NCBI RefSeq assembly: GCF_004766055.1
Contig: NZ_SPQR01000002.1
Location: 1-64,000 of the forward strand
Direction: 5' to 3'
Source: Desulfosporosinus sp. Sb-LF
GTDB lineage: Bacteria > Bacillota > Desulfitobacteriia > Desulfitobacteriales > Desulfitobacteriaceae
Length of the DNA: 64,000 nt
The notes under the pieces were generated by a model. The model worked only from the letters and a program-made list of their open reading frames with translations. It was not told the origin of the DNA and searched no databases. Shown here in pieces: positions 55,992 to 64,000 of this stretch (position 1 is its first letter; each line of letters begins with the position of its first letter). Both the position numbers and the translations under genes were made by a program.

Positions 55992-57586
55992 TATTGCCCT
56001 CCTAATAAAGCACGTCGATCCACCTTACCATTTGGAGTCATAGGCATTTTCCCCAGGAACTTAAACCGGCGCGGGATCATGTACTCCGGCAGGTGTTCGC
56101 GCAAATCCTCCCGCAGGGCAAGAACTGCCTGGAATTCATCCCCCACAGGCGTCATACCCACCGTGATAAAGGCCTGCAAATAGTCTACTTTACCCCGGCG
56201 CTCAATGGGTAAAACCACGGCATTATCGACCATCGGGATTCGTCTGAGATTTTCCTCAATTTCTCCTAATTCGATCCGGTAGCCATGGAGTTTAACTTGA
56301 AAATCCAACCTGCCTTGGTAGAAGAGGAGCCCGTCTTTAAGCAGCCCGGCATCCCCCGTCCGGTAAGCATTCCAAGTCACGCCTTGGTCTTGCCAGTTAA
56401 AAAAGGCCTTCGCTGTTTGCTCTAAATTGTTAAGGTAACCCACACTGACGTTGGGACCTGCGATTATCAGTTCCCCCACTTCTCCCTCTAACAACGCCTC
56501 AGGTCTTTGGGGCAAAATCCCTTTCCCAGAGGCAATCGCTGCAGTAAGTTGATCGGAATCACAGATCAGGACCATAGCATCTGGTTTAACCCGTCCCACC
56601 GGAAGTGGATTGAACGCCTTCAGAATGTCCGGGGTAATCGTTAGAGTGGTTACCGCCACCGTGGCCTCGGTCGGCCCGTAGAGATTCTCCACTTTGGCTC
56701 GTGGAAATCGTTGAGTAAGCTTAGTCGCACAATCATGAGTCAGGATTTCTCCACAGAAGAGAAACCGCTTGACCCTTGGCAGAAGGGTATCCTTAAAACT
56801 GGGATCCATCAGACACACTTCGGCAAACGAAGGGGTTGATACCCAGTGACTGATCCCAGAAGCATCCAAGGAGGCGAAGAGCTTTTTAGAGTTGGCAATT
56901 TGGTCCTTGTCCACACTCCAAAGTGTCCCCCCCGTGCTTAAGGACATATATAAATCCATTACCGAAAGGTCAAAGGAAAACGGGGCTTGATTGAGAAAAA
57001 CCTCGTTACATTCCTCAGGTTCGTAGGTTGAGTTGACCCAATTGAGGAAACTTTCTAGGGCGCGCAAAGTAATTTGAACCCCTTTAGGCACGCCGGTACT
57101 GCCGGAGGTATAGATAATATAGTACACTTCATCAAGCTGCACATGCCAATTAGAAAGCGGAACCTCCAAACGATATCCATTAAGAATACTGTCCGGCCCA
57201 CCTAGAGAAATCATTTCTTCGATAATAACCCCGGTGAAGGCAATCCCTTCAGGAACATGTTGCGGGGAAAGGATAACCCGTGCACCGGAAGCCTCAGTGA
57301 TTTGCCGAAGACGCTCCGTCGGCACGGACGAATCCACAGGTATATAGGGATGGCCTGCTTTGATACAGGCAATAAATAACACCAGCATTTCATTTTCTTT
57401 ATGTCCATATACGACGATCGGCGTTTGACGGACTATACTATGTCTTTGATTCATCTCGTGAAGCCAAAGCGCCGCAGAATTAGACTCACTTTCCAAGGCC
57501 GCATAGGTTAAAACGGTATCTGCATGTCGATGTGCCACTCGTTCTGGACATATTATGGCCCAATCATGGAGTTTTTCACTAAGCAT
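55991..57586 (-). CDS. dltA: D-alanine--carrier protein ligase
   Basis: A 531-residue cytoplasmic adenylating enzyme that activates D-alanine with ATP and loads it on DltC. It has YYIIYTSGSTGVPKGVQ (the AMP-binding P-loop), NLYGPTEATVAVT, YRTGDAGLLKDGLLFYQGR and, near the end, MPMTPNGKVDRRAL with the catalytic Lys. A GGGGAA ribosome site lies 9-10 bases before the ATG. It lies between dltX and dltB. The length is usual for the family. Confidence 0.96.
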   Translation of the reverse strand: MLSEKLHDWAIICPERVAHRHADTVLTYAALESESNSAALWLHEMNQRHSIVRQTPIVVYGHKENEMLVLFIACIKAGHPYIPVDSSVPTERLRQITEASGARVILSPQHVPEGIAFTGVIIEEMISLGGPDSILNGYRLEVPLSNWHVQLDEVYYIIYTSGSTGVPKGVQITLRALESFLNWVNSTYEPEECNEVFLNQAPFSFDLSVMDLYMSLSTGGTLWSVDKDQIANSKKLFASLDASGISHWVSTPSFAEVCLMDPSFKDTLLPRVKRFLFCGEILTHDCATKLTQRFPRAKVENLYGPTEATVAVTTLTITPDILKAFNPLPVGRVKPDAMVLICDSDQLTAAIASGKGILPQRPEALLEGEVGELIIAGPNVSVGYLNNLEQTAKAFFNWQDQGVTWNAYRTGDAGLLKDGLLFYQGRLDFQVKLHGYRIELGEIEENLRRIPMVDNAVVLPIERRGKVDYLQAFITVGMTPVGDEFQAVLALREDLREHLPEYMIPRRFKFLGKMPMTPNGKVDRRALLGGQ

Positions 57587-57607
57587 AAAAACACATTCCC
57601 CATTTGC

Positions 57608-57775
57608 CTAAAAGTTATTGTAAATAAACGGAGCCGGGATATGCTGTTTCTGTACAAAATAGAGAATAAACAACCCCAGCAAGATAAGGTAGTAATAGGC
57701 AACTCGACTCAACCAAGTAAGGGTTGAACTCCATTTCTTAGGCCCCCTCGTGATAAAATCGGTCCAGTGCTTCAT
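57608..57775 (-). CDS. dltX: DltX small membrane protein
   Basis: A 55-codon frame starts at ATG 57775 inside the 3' end of dltD and ends at 57608, 21 bases before dltA. It encodes MKHWTDFITRGPKKW, one hydrophobic helix (VAYYYLILLGLFILYFV) and the C-terminal FIYNNF. DltX proteins have one helix and a conserved FIYNxF-like end, so identity is well supported although the protein is tiny. The exact start is less sure: in-frame TTG codons lie further in. Known DltX is needed for D-alanylation, probably at the DltB/DltD site. Confidence 0.85.
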   Translation of the reverse strand: MKHWTDFITRGPKKWSSTLTWLSRVAYYYLILLGLFILYFVQKQHIPAPFIYNNF

Positions 57776-58952
57776 CGACATTCACCCATCCTTTCCACCC
57801 CAAGTGCATAGTATCCTGCAAGAAGTAGGAATCATATTCATGGTCTCCGAAATTTGCAACTTCAAAGCCCGTGTCCCTGACCAGCTTCTCGATTCGTTCA
57901 TAATACGCTTTACGTTCCTCTATCGGAAACCCAGTATAGTCATACCAAAGTCCATTGACTGGCACAATAATGAACATCGGATGGGCTTTAGTCTCTTGGA
58001 GTAACTTCAATAAGAGTTCTAGATCTTGATATTCGGGAGACGGATAGAATCCCGCCTTTGCAGCTGAACCCCTGTTCTCGGCGAGCTTAGGTTTTACATT
58101 CGCTGCATAGTAGGCATCCAATATATTAAACCGATTATGGGCCATTGTTTTTCCCTGCCCGGCTGCTTTATTTTTCAGTTCTAGCCACGAAGAAAGCGGC
58201 GGCGCCGTTGTAGTAGCATTAATCGCAGAACCTCTCTCATCGATCAGCCGTGTATAGGCGATGGTCCTTAGCGCGTCTTGGACTTCAAGCGCCGCCATCT
58301 CAACCCTTCCCTTACCTGCTAATCTCACGCTCTGGAATGTCGAGGTCTGGCCTGCAAGTAAGCTTTGACTAAGAAGCGCATGTAAAGTAGGCTCCTCATC
58401 AAAGGCCCCGGGAAAAGCCAAGAGACGTTTTATCAATTGATTTTTAGTCTGTGCGGACAAAGATAAGTTAAAAAACATCCGGTAGGCGTGCAGCGGAGAA
58501 AAATTCTGTTTAAAGTACGCCAGGCCAATTCCTTCTGGAGTAAACCACTGCGCTGAAAGTATAATAGCAATTTTTTTATCTTTAAGGGACTGTCCCAGAG
58601 CAGCCATATTTAAAGCATGGATGATGTCCTGAGTCCCCCCTCTTCCCACAAGAAAAGGGGCAAACCCGGTGGGTTCTCCCTCAAAAAGACGTGACGGGTG
58701 AAATTCTGAGACGGATGAAAACTCCGAAGATCCATAAATCGGGAGAATATCCGGCGATTCCATGGCTTTTTCCTGCAAGATCGTGCCCTGATAAGTTACA
58801 GGAGTCTGTGAGCCGCCGATGGTTTGGGTAACGCCTGGTTTAAGCCAAAAATGGCCTACAACCAGTTGGGTCAGTGAGCTCATCCAAACTATAGTTAGCG
58901 CGAAAAGAATAATGGCAATAAGCATTGGCCCTAGACGACGTCGAATGATCAT
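57738..58952 (-). CDS. dltD: D-alanyl-lipoteichoic acid biosynthesis protein DltD
   Basis: A 404-residue protein with one N-terminal helix (about 7-30) and an outer domain. LPIYGSSEFS carries the family Gly-x-Ser nucleophile, and PFLVGRGGTQDIIHALNMAALG and SAQWFTPEGI follow. The C-terminus has YFLQDTMHLGWKGW with the Asp-x-x-His pair. It acts outside the membrane in the last transfer of D-alanine. Its ATG overlaps the dltC stop by one base, and its last bases overlap dltX. Confidence 0.95.
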   Translation of the reverse strand: MIIRRRLGPMLIAIILFALTIVWMSSLTQLVVGHFWLKPGVTQTIGGSQTPVTYQGTILQEKAMESPDILPIYGSSEFSSVSEFHPSRLFEGEPTGFAPFLVGRGGTQDIIHALNMAALGQSLKDKKIAIILSAQWFTPEGIGLAYFKQNFSPLHAYRMFFNLSLSAQTKNQLIKRLLAFPGAFDEEPTLHALLSQSLLAGQTSTFQSVRLAGKGRVEMAALEVQDALRTIAYTRLIDERGSAINATTTAPPLSSWLELKNKAAGQGKTMAHNRFNILDAYYAANVKPKLAENRGSAAKAGFYPSPEYQDLELLLKLLQETKAHPMFIIVPVNGLWYDYTGFPIEERKAYYERIEKLVRDTGFEVANFGDHEYDSYFLQDTMHLGWKGWVNVDEALDRFYHEGA

Positions 58953-59188
58953 TAAGCCCTACGCTCTTCCAGGTACGCAATGATTTTATTGGCGGTGTCC
59001 CATTCCTCACGTTCCATTTCTGTTGGAGCCACTTCAATGTCGAGCTGCTCGTGAATAGCCACAAATAATTCAATGATTCCAAAGGAATCGAGCAATCCAT
59101 TCTTGAACAATTCTAGATCCGGGTTCCGCTCTATTTCATCCGTACCACAAATATCGGTTAGAATATCAAGGATTTTCCCTCTTATCAC
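58952..59188 (-). CDS. dltC: D-alanine carrier protein
   Basis: A 78-residue acyl-carrier-like protein with the phosphopantetheine site DSFG (Ser35) after LFKNGLL. It is acidic overall and of family length. The start is GTG at 59188, with GAGGAGGAG about 7 bases upstream. It is the first gene of the operon (C-D-X-A-B), whereas the common Bacilli order is X-A-B-C-D. Confidence 0.95.
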   Translation of the reverse strand: MIRGKILDILTDICGTDEIERNPDLELFKNGLLDSFGIIELFVAIHEQLDIEVAPTEMEREEWDTANKIIAYLEERRA

Positions 59189-59411
59189 GTTTTCTCCTCC
59201 TCTCTTGATGCAAGTTGGCGTGCATGTAAAGACGTTCTTGAGTTGCGTTTTAACTTGTTCACGGTCCGTCCCATTCTATTCGACAGAAAGGAAAATAGTT
59301 CCTGCCCAGATTTACGAAATAGCATAACCTAAAATTGGATATTTTACCCTCTTTGCTTTAATGTTTCATATTAATTGTACTAAGCAATGGCATGGGGGCC
59401 TGAATAATATT
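59189..59411. promoter_or_regulatory. Upstream region of the dlt operon
   Basis: This 223-base part of the gap holds the dltC ribosome site and should contain the operon promoter on the minus strand. TTGCTT and AT-rich hexamers occur near 59380, but spacing to a -10 is not convincing. No gene was found. Confidence 0.35.
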
Positions 59412-59453
59412 AAAAAGCCTCCCCAGTTACCCCATAAGGTAACCCGGGGAAGC
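59412..59453 (-). terminator. Terminator after the acyltransferase gene
   Basis: GCTTCCCC-GGGTTACC and GGTAAC-TGGGGAGGC form a long GC-rich stem followed on the minus strand by TTTTTAATA, 48 bases after the acyltransferase stop. It separates the second polysaccharide locus from dlt. Confidence 0.9.
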
Positions 59454-59500
59454 TAGTTCGGCCAAGACACCAAAGACAAGAAATCCGTTGATTCTAACCC

Positions 59501-60502
59501 TCAACCTGAAATTCCTTCTCCCCAGGCATCTTCTCGATTCATGCGTTGGCTGCGCGAGAATAACTTAAGCGATAACATCATGCCCTTTTTCAGTAACAGG
59601 CTTGATCCTACCAAGACTGCGATATAGAGACAAAGAGAAAGCACTTTGTTTGGGAAAACATAGGGGAGGTTGAGCTTGTACATAAAAACGGCCTCAAGTA
59701 AATAAATCTCATAGGAAATTGAACCAATAAACCGCAGTAGCCGTGAATAAAGGCCACACCGCTCCAAAAGGATCATCAAGGATATCGTCGCTGCGGAGAA
59801 GGCGAAATTAGAGAGCATGTAAGGGCCTAACCCTAGGCCATTGTCTTTAAGGTTTATGATATAAAATCCCAAGCCTACAATTCCAAATAAGCCAAGCCCA
59901 AGGTTTACGGTTTTATCACTTAAACGTGGATAACGGACGAGGGCGAAGAGTGCTCCCAGCGGGAACATAATAGCGTGAAGGCCCCATTGCCAATAAACGA
60001 GTTCTGTGAAGTTTACCCTCGAATGATAGCGGAAAAGATAGGCTAACCCAAACAATAGCCCCACTCTCAGAATATTAGGGAGCTTAAGACTAAATATTAC
60101 ATAGTAAATTAGGTACCACATCAGGATAAAGGTGATATACCACATCGTCGCATCCATTGTGAGTTGAAAATCGAAGCCTATTAATGAAAGTACGATTGTC
60201 TTTATGGGATACATTTTGCCCTTGAAAAAATAATCAACCATAAACCAGAGCATGGTCACTAGAGAATACGGAAGCAACACGGCGCGCAAACGCCGCACGA
60301 GGAAGCCCTTATCTATTCCATTTTTTAAAAAGGATGTTGTCAATCCATAGCCCGAGAGGACTAAGAAAATGGCAACGCCCTGAGCTCCTAGGTAACCAAA
60401 GGCCAAGCTCGAGCAATTTATGAATTTTGTCACAAAAAGATGTCCTAAAACAACCAAAAGGATTGCAATTCCTTTTAATTGTTCCGTCGATTGTTTATTC
60501 AT
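59501..60502 (-). CDS. Acyltransferase family 3 membrane protein
   Basis: A 333-residue protein with about ten helices, starting with the typical KGIAILLVVLGHLFV (the His used for acyl transfer) and then AIFLVLSGYGLTTSF. RLRAVLLPYSLVTMLWF follows. OafA-like members add acetyl or other acyl groups to surface sugars. ATG at 60502 directly follows the stop of the sugar transferase gene, with AAAGG about 14 bases upstream, so it is the last gene of its transcript before a strong terminator. Confidence 0.9.
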   Translation of the reverse strand: MNKQSTEQLKGIAILLVVLGHLFVTKFINCSSLAFGYLGAQGVAIFLVLSGYGLTTSFLKNGIDKGFLVRRLRAVLLPYSLVTMLWFMVDYFFKGKMYPIKTIVLSLIGFDFQLTMDATMWYITFILMWYLIYYVIFSLKLPNILRVGLLFGLAYLFRYHSRVNFTELVYWQWGLHAIMFPLGALFALVRYPRLSDKTVNLGLGLFGIVGLGFYIINLKDNGLGLGPYMLSNFAFSAATISLMILLERCGLYSRLLRFIGSISYEIYLLEAVFMYKLNLPYVFPNKVLSLCLYIAVLVGSSLLLKKGMMLSLKLFSRSQRMNREDAWGEGISG

Positions 60503-61159
60503 CTAGTACGCGCCTTTACCGGAGAATACGACAGAGAAAGTTTTCCATAGGATCACTAGATCTAACCAGAAATCCCAACGTCTGACGTATTCGACATCAT
60601 AAGCCAGCGTTTCCCCCAAGGTTAACTCACTCCGTCCGTTCACCTGAGCTAATCCAGTAACTCCAGGCAAGACATTAAGACGAAGGCGTTGTTCCGGTGT
60701 GTAGTGTTTGGCAATATCCGGGACTTCAGGGCGAGGCCCTACAAGGCTCATATTCCCAAGAAGAATATTAAGGAGCTGTGGCAATTCGTCCAAACTGGTT
60801 TTACGCAAAAACTTCCCACTGCGTGTTATCCGAGGATCATCCTTCTCTTGGAAAACGAAGTTTTCTAGGTCCGTCACTTTTTTCAGTTTTGACTTCATTA
60901 AATCATCGGCATTCTGAATCATCGTGCGGAACTTATATATGGTATAGGGCTTGCCTCCGCGTCCCACACGTGTTTGTGTGAAAATGGCCGATCCCGAAGA
61001 ATCCATGCGAATCCACAGGACAATGAAAAGCCACAGCGGAGATACGATCACAAGGAGAACAGCGGCAACTAAAAGATCAAGCAACCGTTTCGAAACAAGT
61101 TGCCACTGAGGATATTCAAGTTCTTTACTTTCTGAGAATACAGTAGATCTCTGACCCAT
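60503..61159 (-). CDS. Sugar transferase (undecaprenyl-phosphate priming, short form)
   Basis: A 218-residue protein with one N-terminal helix (about 28-50) and the Bac_transf catalytic domain: [42 protein letters not shown] and [15 protein letters not shown]. It is the compact WcaJ/EpsL/PglC type, without the long multi-helix N-terminus of the protein at 23674-25056. AAAGGAGAT lies 7 bases before the ATG. It starts a second lipid-linked glycan and so marks this as a separate locus. Confidence 0.94.
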   Translation of the reverse strand: MGQRSTVFSESKELEYPQWQLVSKRLLDLLVAAVLLVIVSPLWLFIVLWIRMDSSGSAIFTQTRVGRGGKPYTIYKFRTMIQNADDLMKSKLKKVTDLENFVFQEKDDPRITRSGKFLRKTSLDELPQLLNILLGNMSLVGPRPEVPDIAKHYTPEQRLRLNVLPGVTGLAQVNGRSELTLGETLAYDVEYVRRWDFWLDLVILWKTFSVVFSGKGAY

Positions 61160-61281
61160 CCGTTTATCTCCTTTCCGTCACTAAGCTTGCGTTCACCTCG
61201 TAAAAGAAGGGGGTCGTTCACAACAAATGTATGACTTGCGTAAGCAGTAGCCAAACTTCGTCTCAAACAACCCCCCCGTTC

Positions 61282-62442
61282 TTACTTGCGTGAACGCTCC
61301 ACAATTCGCTTCACAGCTTCAATGACATCTTCAGTATCTTGCTTACTCATCTTCGGATAAAGCGGCAAGGATATAATACGTTCAAACGTCGTTTCCGCTT
61401 GTGGAAAGTCCCCTTTTTTGAAATCAAAGGTATCTCTATAGTAGGGGTGCATTGGTACGGGGATGAAGTGCACACTCGTTCCAATTTGTTCCTTCTTTAA
61501 TTCTTCAATAAACTCCGTTCGGTCTATGGATAGTTTCTCCAGATTTAGTTTCAAGATATACAAGTGCCAGGCATGGCGAGCATATTCTTTTTCGACTGGA
61601 ATTTCTAGCTCGGGCATTTTGCCAAACTCTTCGTTGAATCGTTCGGCTATTTCTTGACGGATCCCCTGCATGCGATCGAGCTTAGCAAGCTGAGTTATAC
61701 CGAGAGATGCTTGGATATCAGACATATTATATTTAAACCCGGGATAAAGAATTTCATAGTACCATGAACCCGAGGCCGAATAGCGGTTCCAAGCGTTCCG
61801 ACTCATACCGTGTGTACACATAATTCTTATTTTCTCAGCTAGGACATCATCGTTCGTAGTGACCATCCCACCTTCTCCGGTCGCCAAGTTTTTCGTGGCG
61901 TAGAAGGAAAATGCCGTTGCATTTGCGATCGAGCCGATTAATTTCCCTTTGTACTGAGTATAAACGGCATGGGCCGCATCCTCAAGGACAAAGAGGTTGT
62001 GTTCCCGGGCTATGTCCATAATCTCATCCATTTCACAAGGATGACCGGCCACATGCACTGGAATAATCGCCTTGGTACGGGGGGTTATCTTTTTACGAAT
62101 TTCGTTTACATCAATGTTCATGGTAATAGGATCGATGTCTGCGAAGACCGGTGTTGCCCCAGTATGAATGATCACATTCGCTGAAGCCGCAAAGGTCATC
62201 GGTGTCGTGATCACTTCATCTCCTTCACCCAGTCCGGCAGCGACCAGTGAGAGGTGTAACCCTGCTGTACAAGAGTTCACAGCAATTGCATGTTTAGCTC
62301 CGACATACTCTGCAAACTTTGTTTCAAACAGATTGGTTTTAGGTCCTTTTGCAATCCAATTTGATTTAAGACTATCCACCACTTCGGCTATGTCGTCCTC
62401 TTCAATGAGAGGCAACCCGTAGGTTAAGAATTCTTTACGCAT
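61282..62442 (-). CDS. DegT/DnrJ/EryC1/StrS aminotransferase
   Basis: A 386-residue PLP enzyme that converts a keto sugar nucleotide to an amino sugar. NSCTAGLHLSL, EDAAHAV and FYATKNLATGEGG (PLP Lys184) are the family landmarks. AGGAG precedes ATG 62442; an earlier in-frame opening to 62532 overlaps the GT4 gene. It resembles UDP-4-amino sugar aminotransferases (the PglE/PseC/ArnB type). Its keto-sugar source (a 4,6-dehydratase) is not in the visible part of this locus, although a dTDP-4-keto sugar could come from rfbB. Confidence 0.9.
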   Translation of the reverse strand: MRKEFLTYGLPLIEEDDIAEVVDSLKSNWIAKGPKTNLFETKFAEYVGAKHAIAVNSCTAGLHLSLVAAGLGEGDEVITTPMTFAASANVIIHTGATPVFADIDPITMNIDVNEIRKKITPRTKAIIPVHVAGHPCEMDEIMDIAREHNLFVLEDAAHAVYTQYKGKLIGSIANATAFSFYATKNLATGEGGMVTTNDDVLAEKIRIMCTHGMSRNAWNRYSASGSWYYEILYPGFKYNMSDIQASLGITQLAKLDRMQGIRQEIAERFNEEFGKMPELEIPVEKEYARHAWHLYILKLNLEKLSIDRTEFIEELKKEQIGTSVHFIPVPMHPYYRDTFDFKKGDFPQAETTFERIISLPLYPKMSKQDTEDVIEAVKRIVERSRK

Positions 62443-62497
62443 AAGATTATATACTCCTTTCAAACATTCAGATGCTACTACTCTTGCTTCGAAGCCT

Positions 62498-63601
62498 TCA
62501 ATTATGAGAATGGAGCACTCGTTCATAGACAAGTTCCATTTGGGTTACATTTTTTTGCCAGTCATAGTGTTTAAGCACATGCGATCTTCCGCGTTGACCC
62601 ATCGTATCCCTCAGGGTGGGATTTTCGATTAGACGCTCCATAACCTTGCCTAACTCGGAGATATTTTCGGAAGGGAAAAGAAAACCGGTTTCGCCCTCTA
62701 CGATAACCTCCGTTAGTCCTCCAACTCTGCTGGCAATCACCGGTCGGGCACAGGCCGATCCTTCTACCGCAGTCACGCCAAAACTTTCTTCACGGGAAGG
62801 GACAACCACCACATCGACACTTCGATAGAAATCAGCGACGTTCGTATTGGGAAGTCGCCCCAACCACTCAACATATTCGTTAACACACAACTTTTTTGAT
62901 AAATCCTCCAGTGTGTTTCGTTCTGGACCGTCCCCGGCGATCCGAAGAAGTGTCTGAGGAAAACGATCATGTACCAGGGCAAATGCCTTTATCAAAAGAT
63001 CTAACCCATACACTTGATGAAGGCCTTTAGCTACTCCGAACACAACGGGAGCCTCTAGTCCACCGCTTTTCGGATAGGCGCACTCCCCAGGGCCATTTTC
63101 CCCTTGCGAGGGAGAAAAACGAGTCATATCTACTCCAAACGGAATGATTTCAACGGCTTGTTCGGTACCAATATAACGGTGCATTTCCTGTGCCATAATG
63201 TTGCTGCTCGAACACAATACGTCCGCATGACCCAGAATCCATTTTAACAGACTTTGATGTAAAAAAGAAATTCGGGGGAAAGAAAAAATGTCACTGCCCC
63301 AGGCGGAAATGACGAGCGGATGCCTACGAGCCAAGGCTCCGAGCAGTCCAAAGCTCGTCGCGTAGTGGGCATGGATCAAATCCGGTCGAATCTCTTTGAT
63401 CTTTTTCCTTACCCATGCCTGACGTAATATCGCATCCGCCTTTCCTCCGGCCAAACGGGGAATCACATGAACCTTGACATGAGGAAATTCAGCGGGCAGA
63501 AAACTTAGGATATCTATCTCCCACCCTCGTTCTGACAGAGCAATGGCCCATTTCTCTGTGTGAGTGCTGGCTGCATTGGCTAATAAGCAAAGTTTAGCCA
63601 T
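62498..63601 (-). CDS. GT4 family glycosyltransferase
   Basis: A 367-residue GT-B enzyme. MAKLCLLANAASTHTEKWA at the N-terminus, LIHAHYATSFGLLGALAR and WGSDIF in the acceptor half, and VGGLTEVIVEGETGFLFP with PSREESFGVTAVEGSACARPVI in the donor half are typical. GGGAGG lies 6 bases before the ATG, which overlaps the stop of the O-antigen ligase gene by 8 bases. Related enzymes work on undecaprenyl-linked di- and trisaccharides. The sugar is unknown. Confidence 0.92.
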   Translation of the reverse strand: MAKLCLLANAASTHTEKWAIALSERGWEIDILSFLPAEFPHVKVHVIPRLAGGKADAILRQAWVRKKIKEIRPDLIHAHYATSFGLLGALARRHPLVISAWGSDIFSFPRISFLHQSLLKWILGHADVLCSSSNIMAQEMHRYIGTEQAVEIIPFGVDMTRFSPSQGENGPGECAYPKSGGLEAPVVFGVAKGLHQVYGLDLLIKAFALVHDRFPQTLLRIAGDGPERNTLEDLSKKLCVNEYVEWLGRLPNTNVADFYRSVDVVVVPSREESFGVTAVEGSACARPVIASRVGGLTEVIVEGETGFLFPSENISELGKVMERLIENPTLRDTMGQRGRSHVLKHYDWQKNVTQMELVYERVLHSHN

Positions 63602-64000
63602 CCCAGTCCTCCCCCCATGGCTTCCACTGAATAGCTAGGCTCAATCCCCAAAAGGCCCAAACCATAGGGTCTTCAAAAAACCGACCTTCCCCCTGGGAAC
63701 TGAGCCAAACTACGAACACACTAATCAACACTACTTGTGCAAAAGCGTTCATTTGATTCGTCACTCGCAAATTCATACCCGTTAAAAGAAGAAGAAAAGA
63801 AGCCATGCCGATAACCCCTAAAATCCCCATCTCAGCAGCCACCGTAACCAGGCTGGTATGTGATCGAGTGACTGCATCACTCCAAGGCACAAGATAATGG
63901 TACGGATTTTCCAAGGCCCACTGAAAGTTTCCCAACCCGACTCCCGTCAGTGGGTGTTCGATAAACATAGCCCAACCGCCCTTTAGCAGGTGTTGACGCT
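63594..64000 (-). CDS. O-antigen ligase family protein (5' end off window)
   Basis: The frame is open from the right edge to the stop at 63594, so only the C-terminal 135 residues are seen. HPLTGVGLGNFQWAL and RSHTSLVTVAAEMGILGV are the Wzy_C landmark, the latter including the conserved His near the helix start. Two more helices follow. It belongs to the same family as the ligase at 4581-6443, consistent with two separate glycan systems in this window. It is coupled to the GT4 gene by an 8-base overlap. Confidence 0.85.
   Translation of the reverse strand, partial: RQHLLKGGWAMFIEHPLTGVGLGNFQWALENPYHYLVPWSDAVTRSHTSLVTVAAEMGILGVIGMASFLLLLTGMNLRVTNQMNAFAQVVLISVFVVWLSSQGEGRFFEDPMVWAFWGLSLAIQWKPWGEDWDG

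Overview
The window looks like a chromosomal segment from an anaerobic, spore-forming Firmicute of the Desulfosporosinus/Desulfitobacterium kind (Peptococcaceae). This is inferred from AT-rich DNA, strong AGGAGG-type ribosome sites, frequent TTG and GTG starts, and many exported proteins carrying three cell-wall-binding-2 (CWB2) repeats. Nearly the whole window concerns the cell envelope: S-layer-like proteins, wall-anchored enzymes and the sugar polymers made around them. No tRNA, rRNA, CRISPR array, transposase or replication origin was seen.

Layout. (1) 1-3630: a very large CWB2 surface protein running off the left edge, with Ig-like and near-identical 103-residue repeats. (2) 4581-25056: a long minus-strand polysaccharide locus. 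Reading with transcription, it holds a priming glycosyl-1-phosphate transferase, galE, glycosyltransferases, a Wzm/Wzt-type ABC exporter, two GT2-GT4 fusion enzymes around a pyruvyltransferase, a dTDP-sugar cassette and an O-antigen-ligase-like protein. The sugar cassette is rfbA, rfbB, an NDP-hexose 2,3-dehydratase, a Gfo/Idh/MocA reductase and an SDR reductase. It fits a 2,6-dideoxyhexose pathway better than a rhamnose pathway, because no rfbC or rfbD is present. (3) 25373-30566: a CWB2-anchored trypsin-like protease, then a TetR / HlyD / ABC-2 permease operon that has no ATPase. (4) 30960-39774: two large paralogous S-layer proteins with a small Ig-domain protein between them. Both S-layer mRNAs carry a shared, apparently structured leader. 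(5) 40368-46930: CWB2-anchored amidase, subtilisin-like protease and GH18 glycosidase. (6) 47170-52246: a small SMR/EamA protein, a GNAT-like protein, a polysaccharide deacetylase, a GT2, a DUF2304 protein and an ArnT-like glycosyltransferase. (7) 52302-54635: a CWB2-anchored lytic transglycosylase. (8) 54819-59188: a D-alanylation operon in the order dltC-D-X-A-B, including a 55-codon dltX. (9) 59501-64000: the start of a second polysaccharide locus (acyltransferase, priming sugar transferase, DegT aminotransferase, GT4 and an O-antigen ligase cut by the right edge).

How it may work together (inference): the ABC-exported polymer could be the wall ligand that retains the eight CWB2 proteins, as in Clostridioides difficile where CWB2 proteins and an anionic polymer locus lie together. 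The anchored enzymes would remodel peptidoglycan and surface proteins, and Dlt would set wall charge.

The points most worth a second look are the dideoxysugar cassette, the S-layer leader RNA, the permuted dlt operon with dltX, and the ATPase-less exporter with a large palindromic operator.
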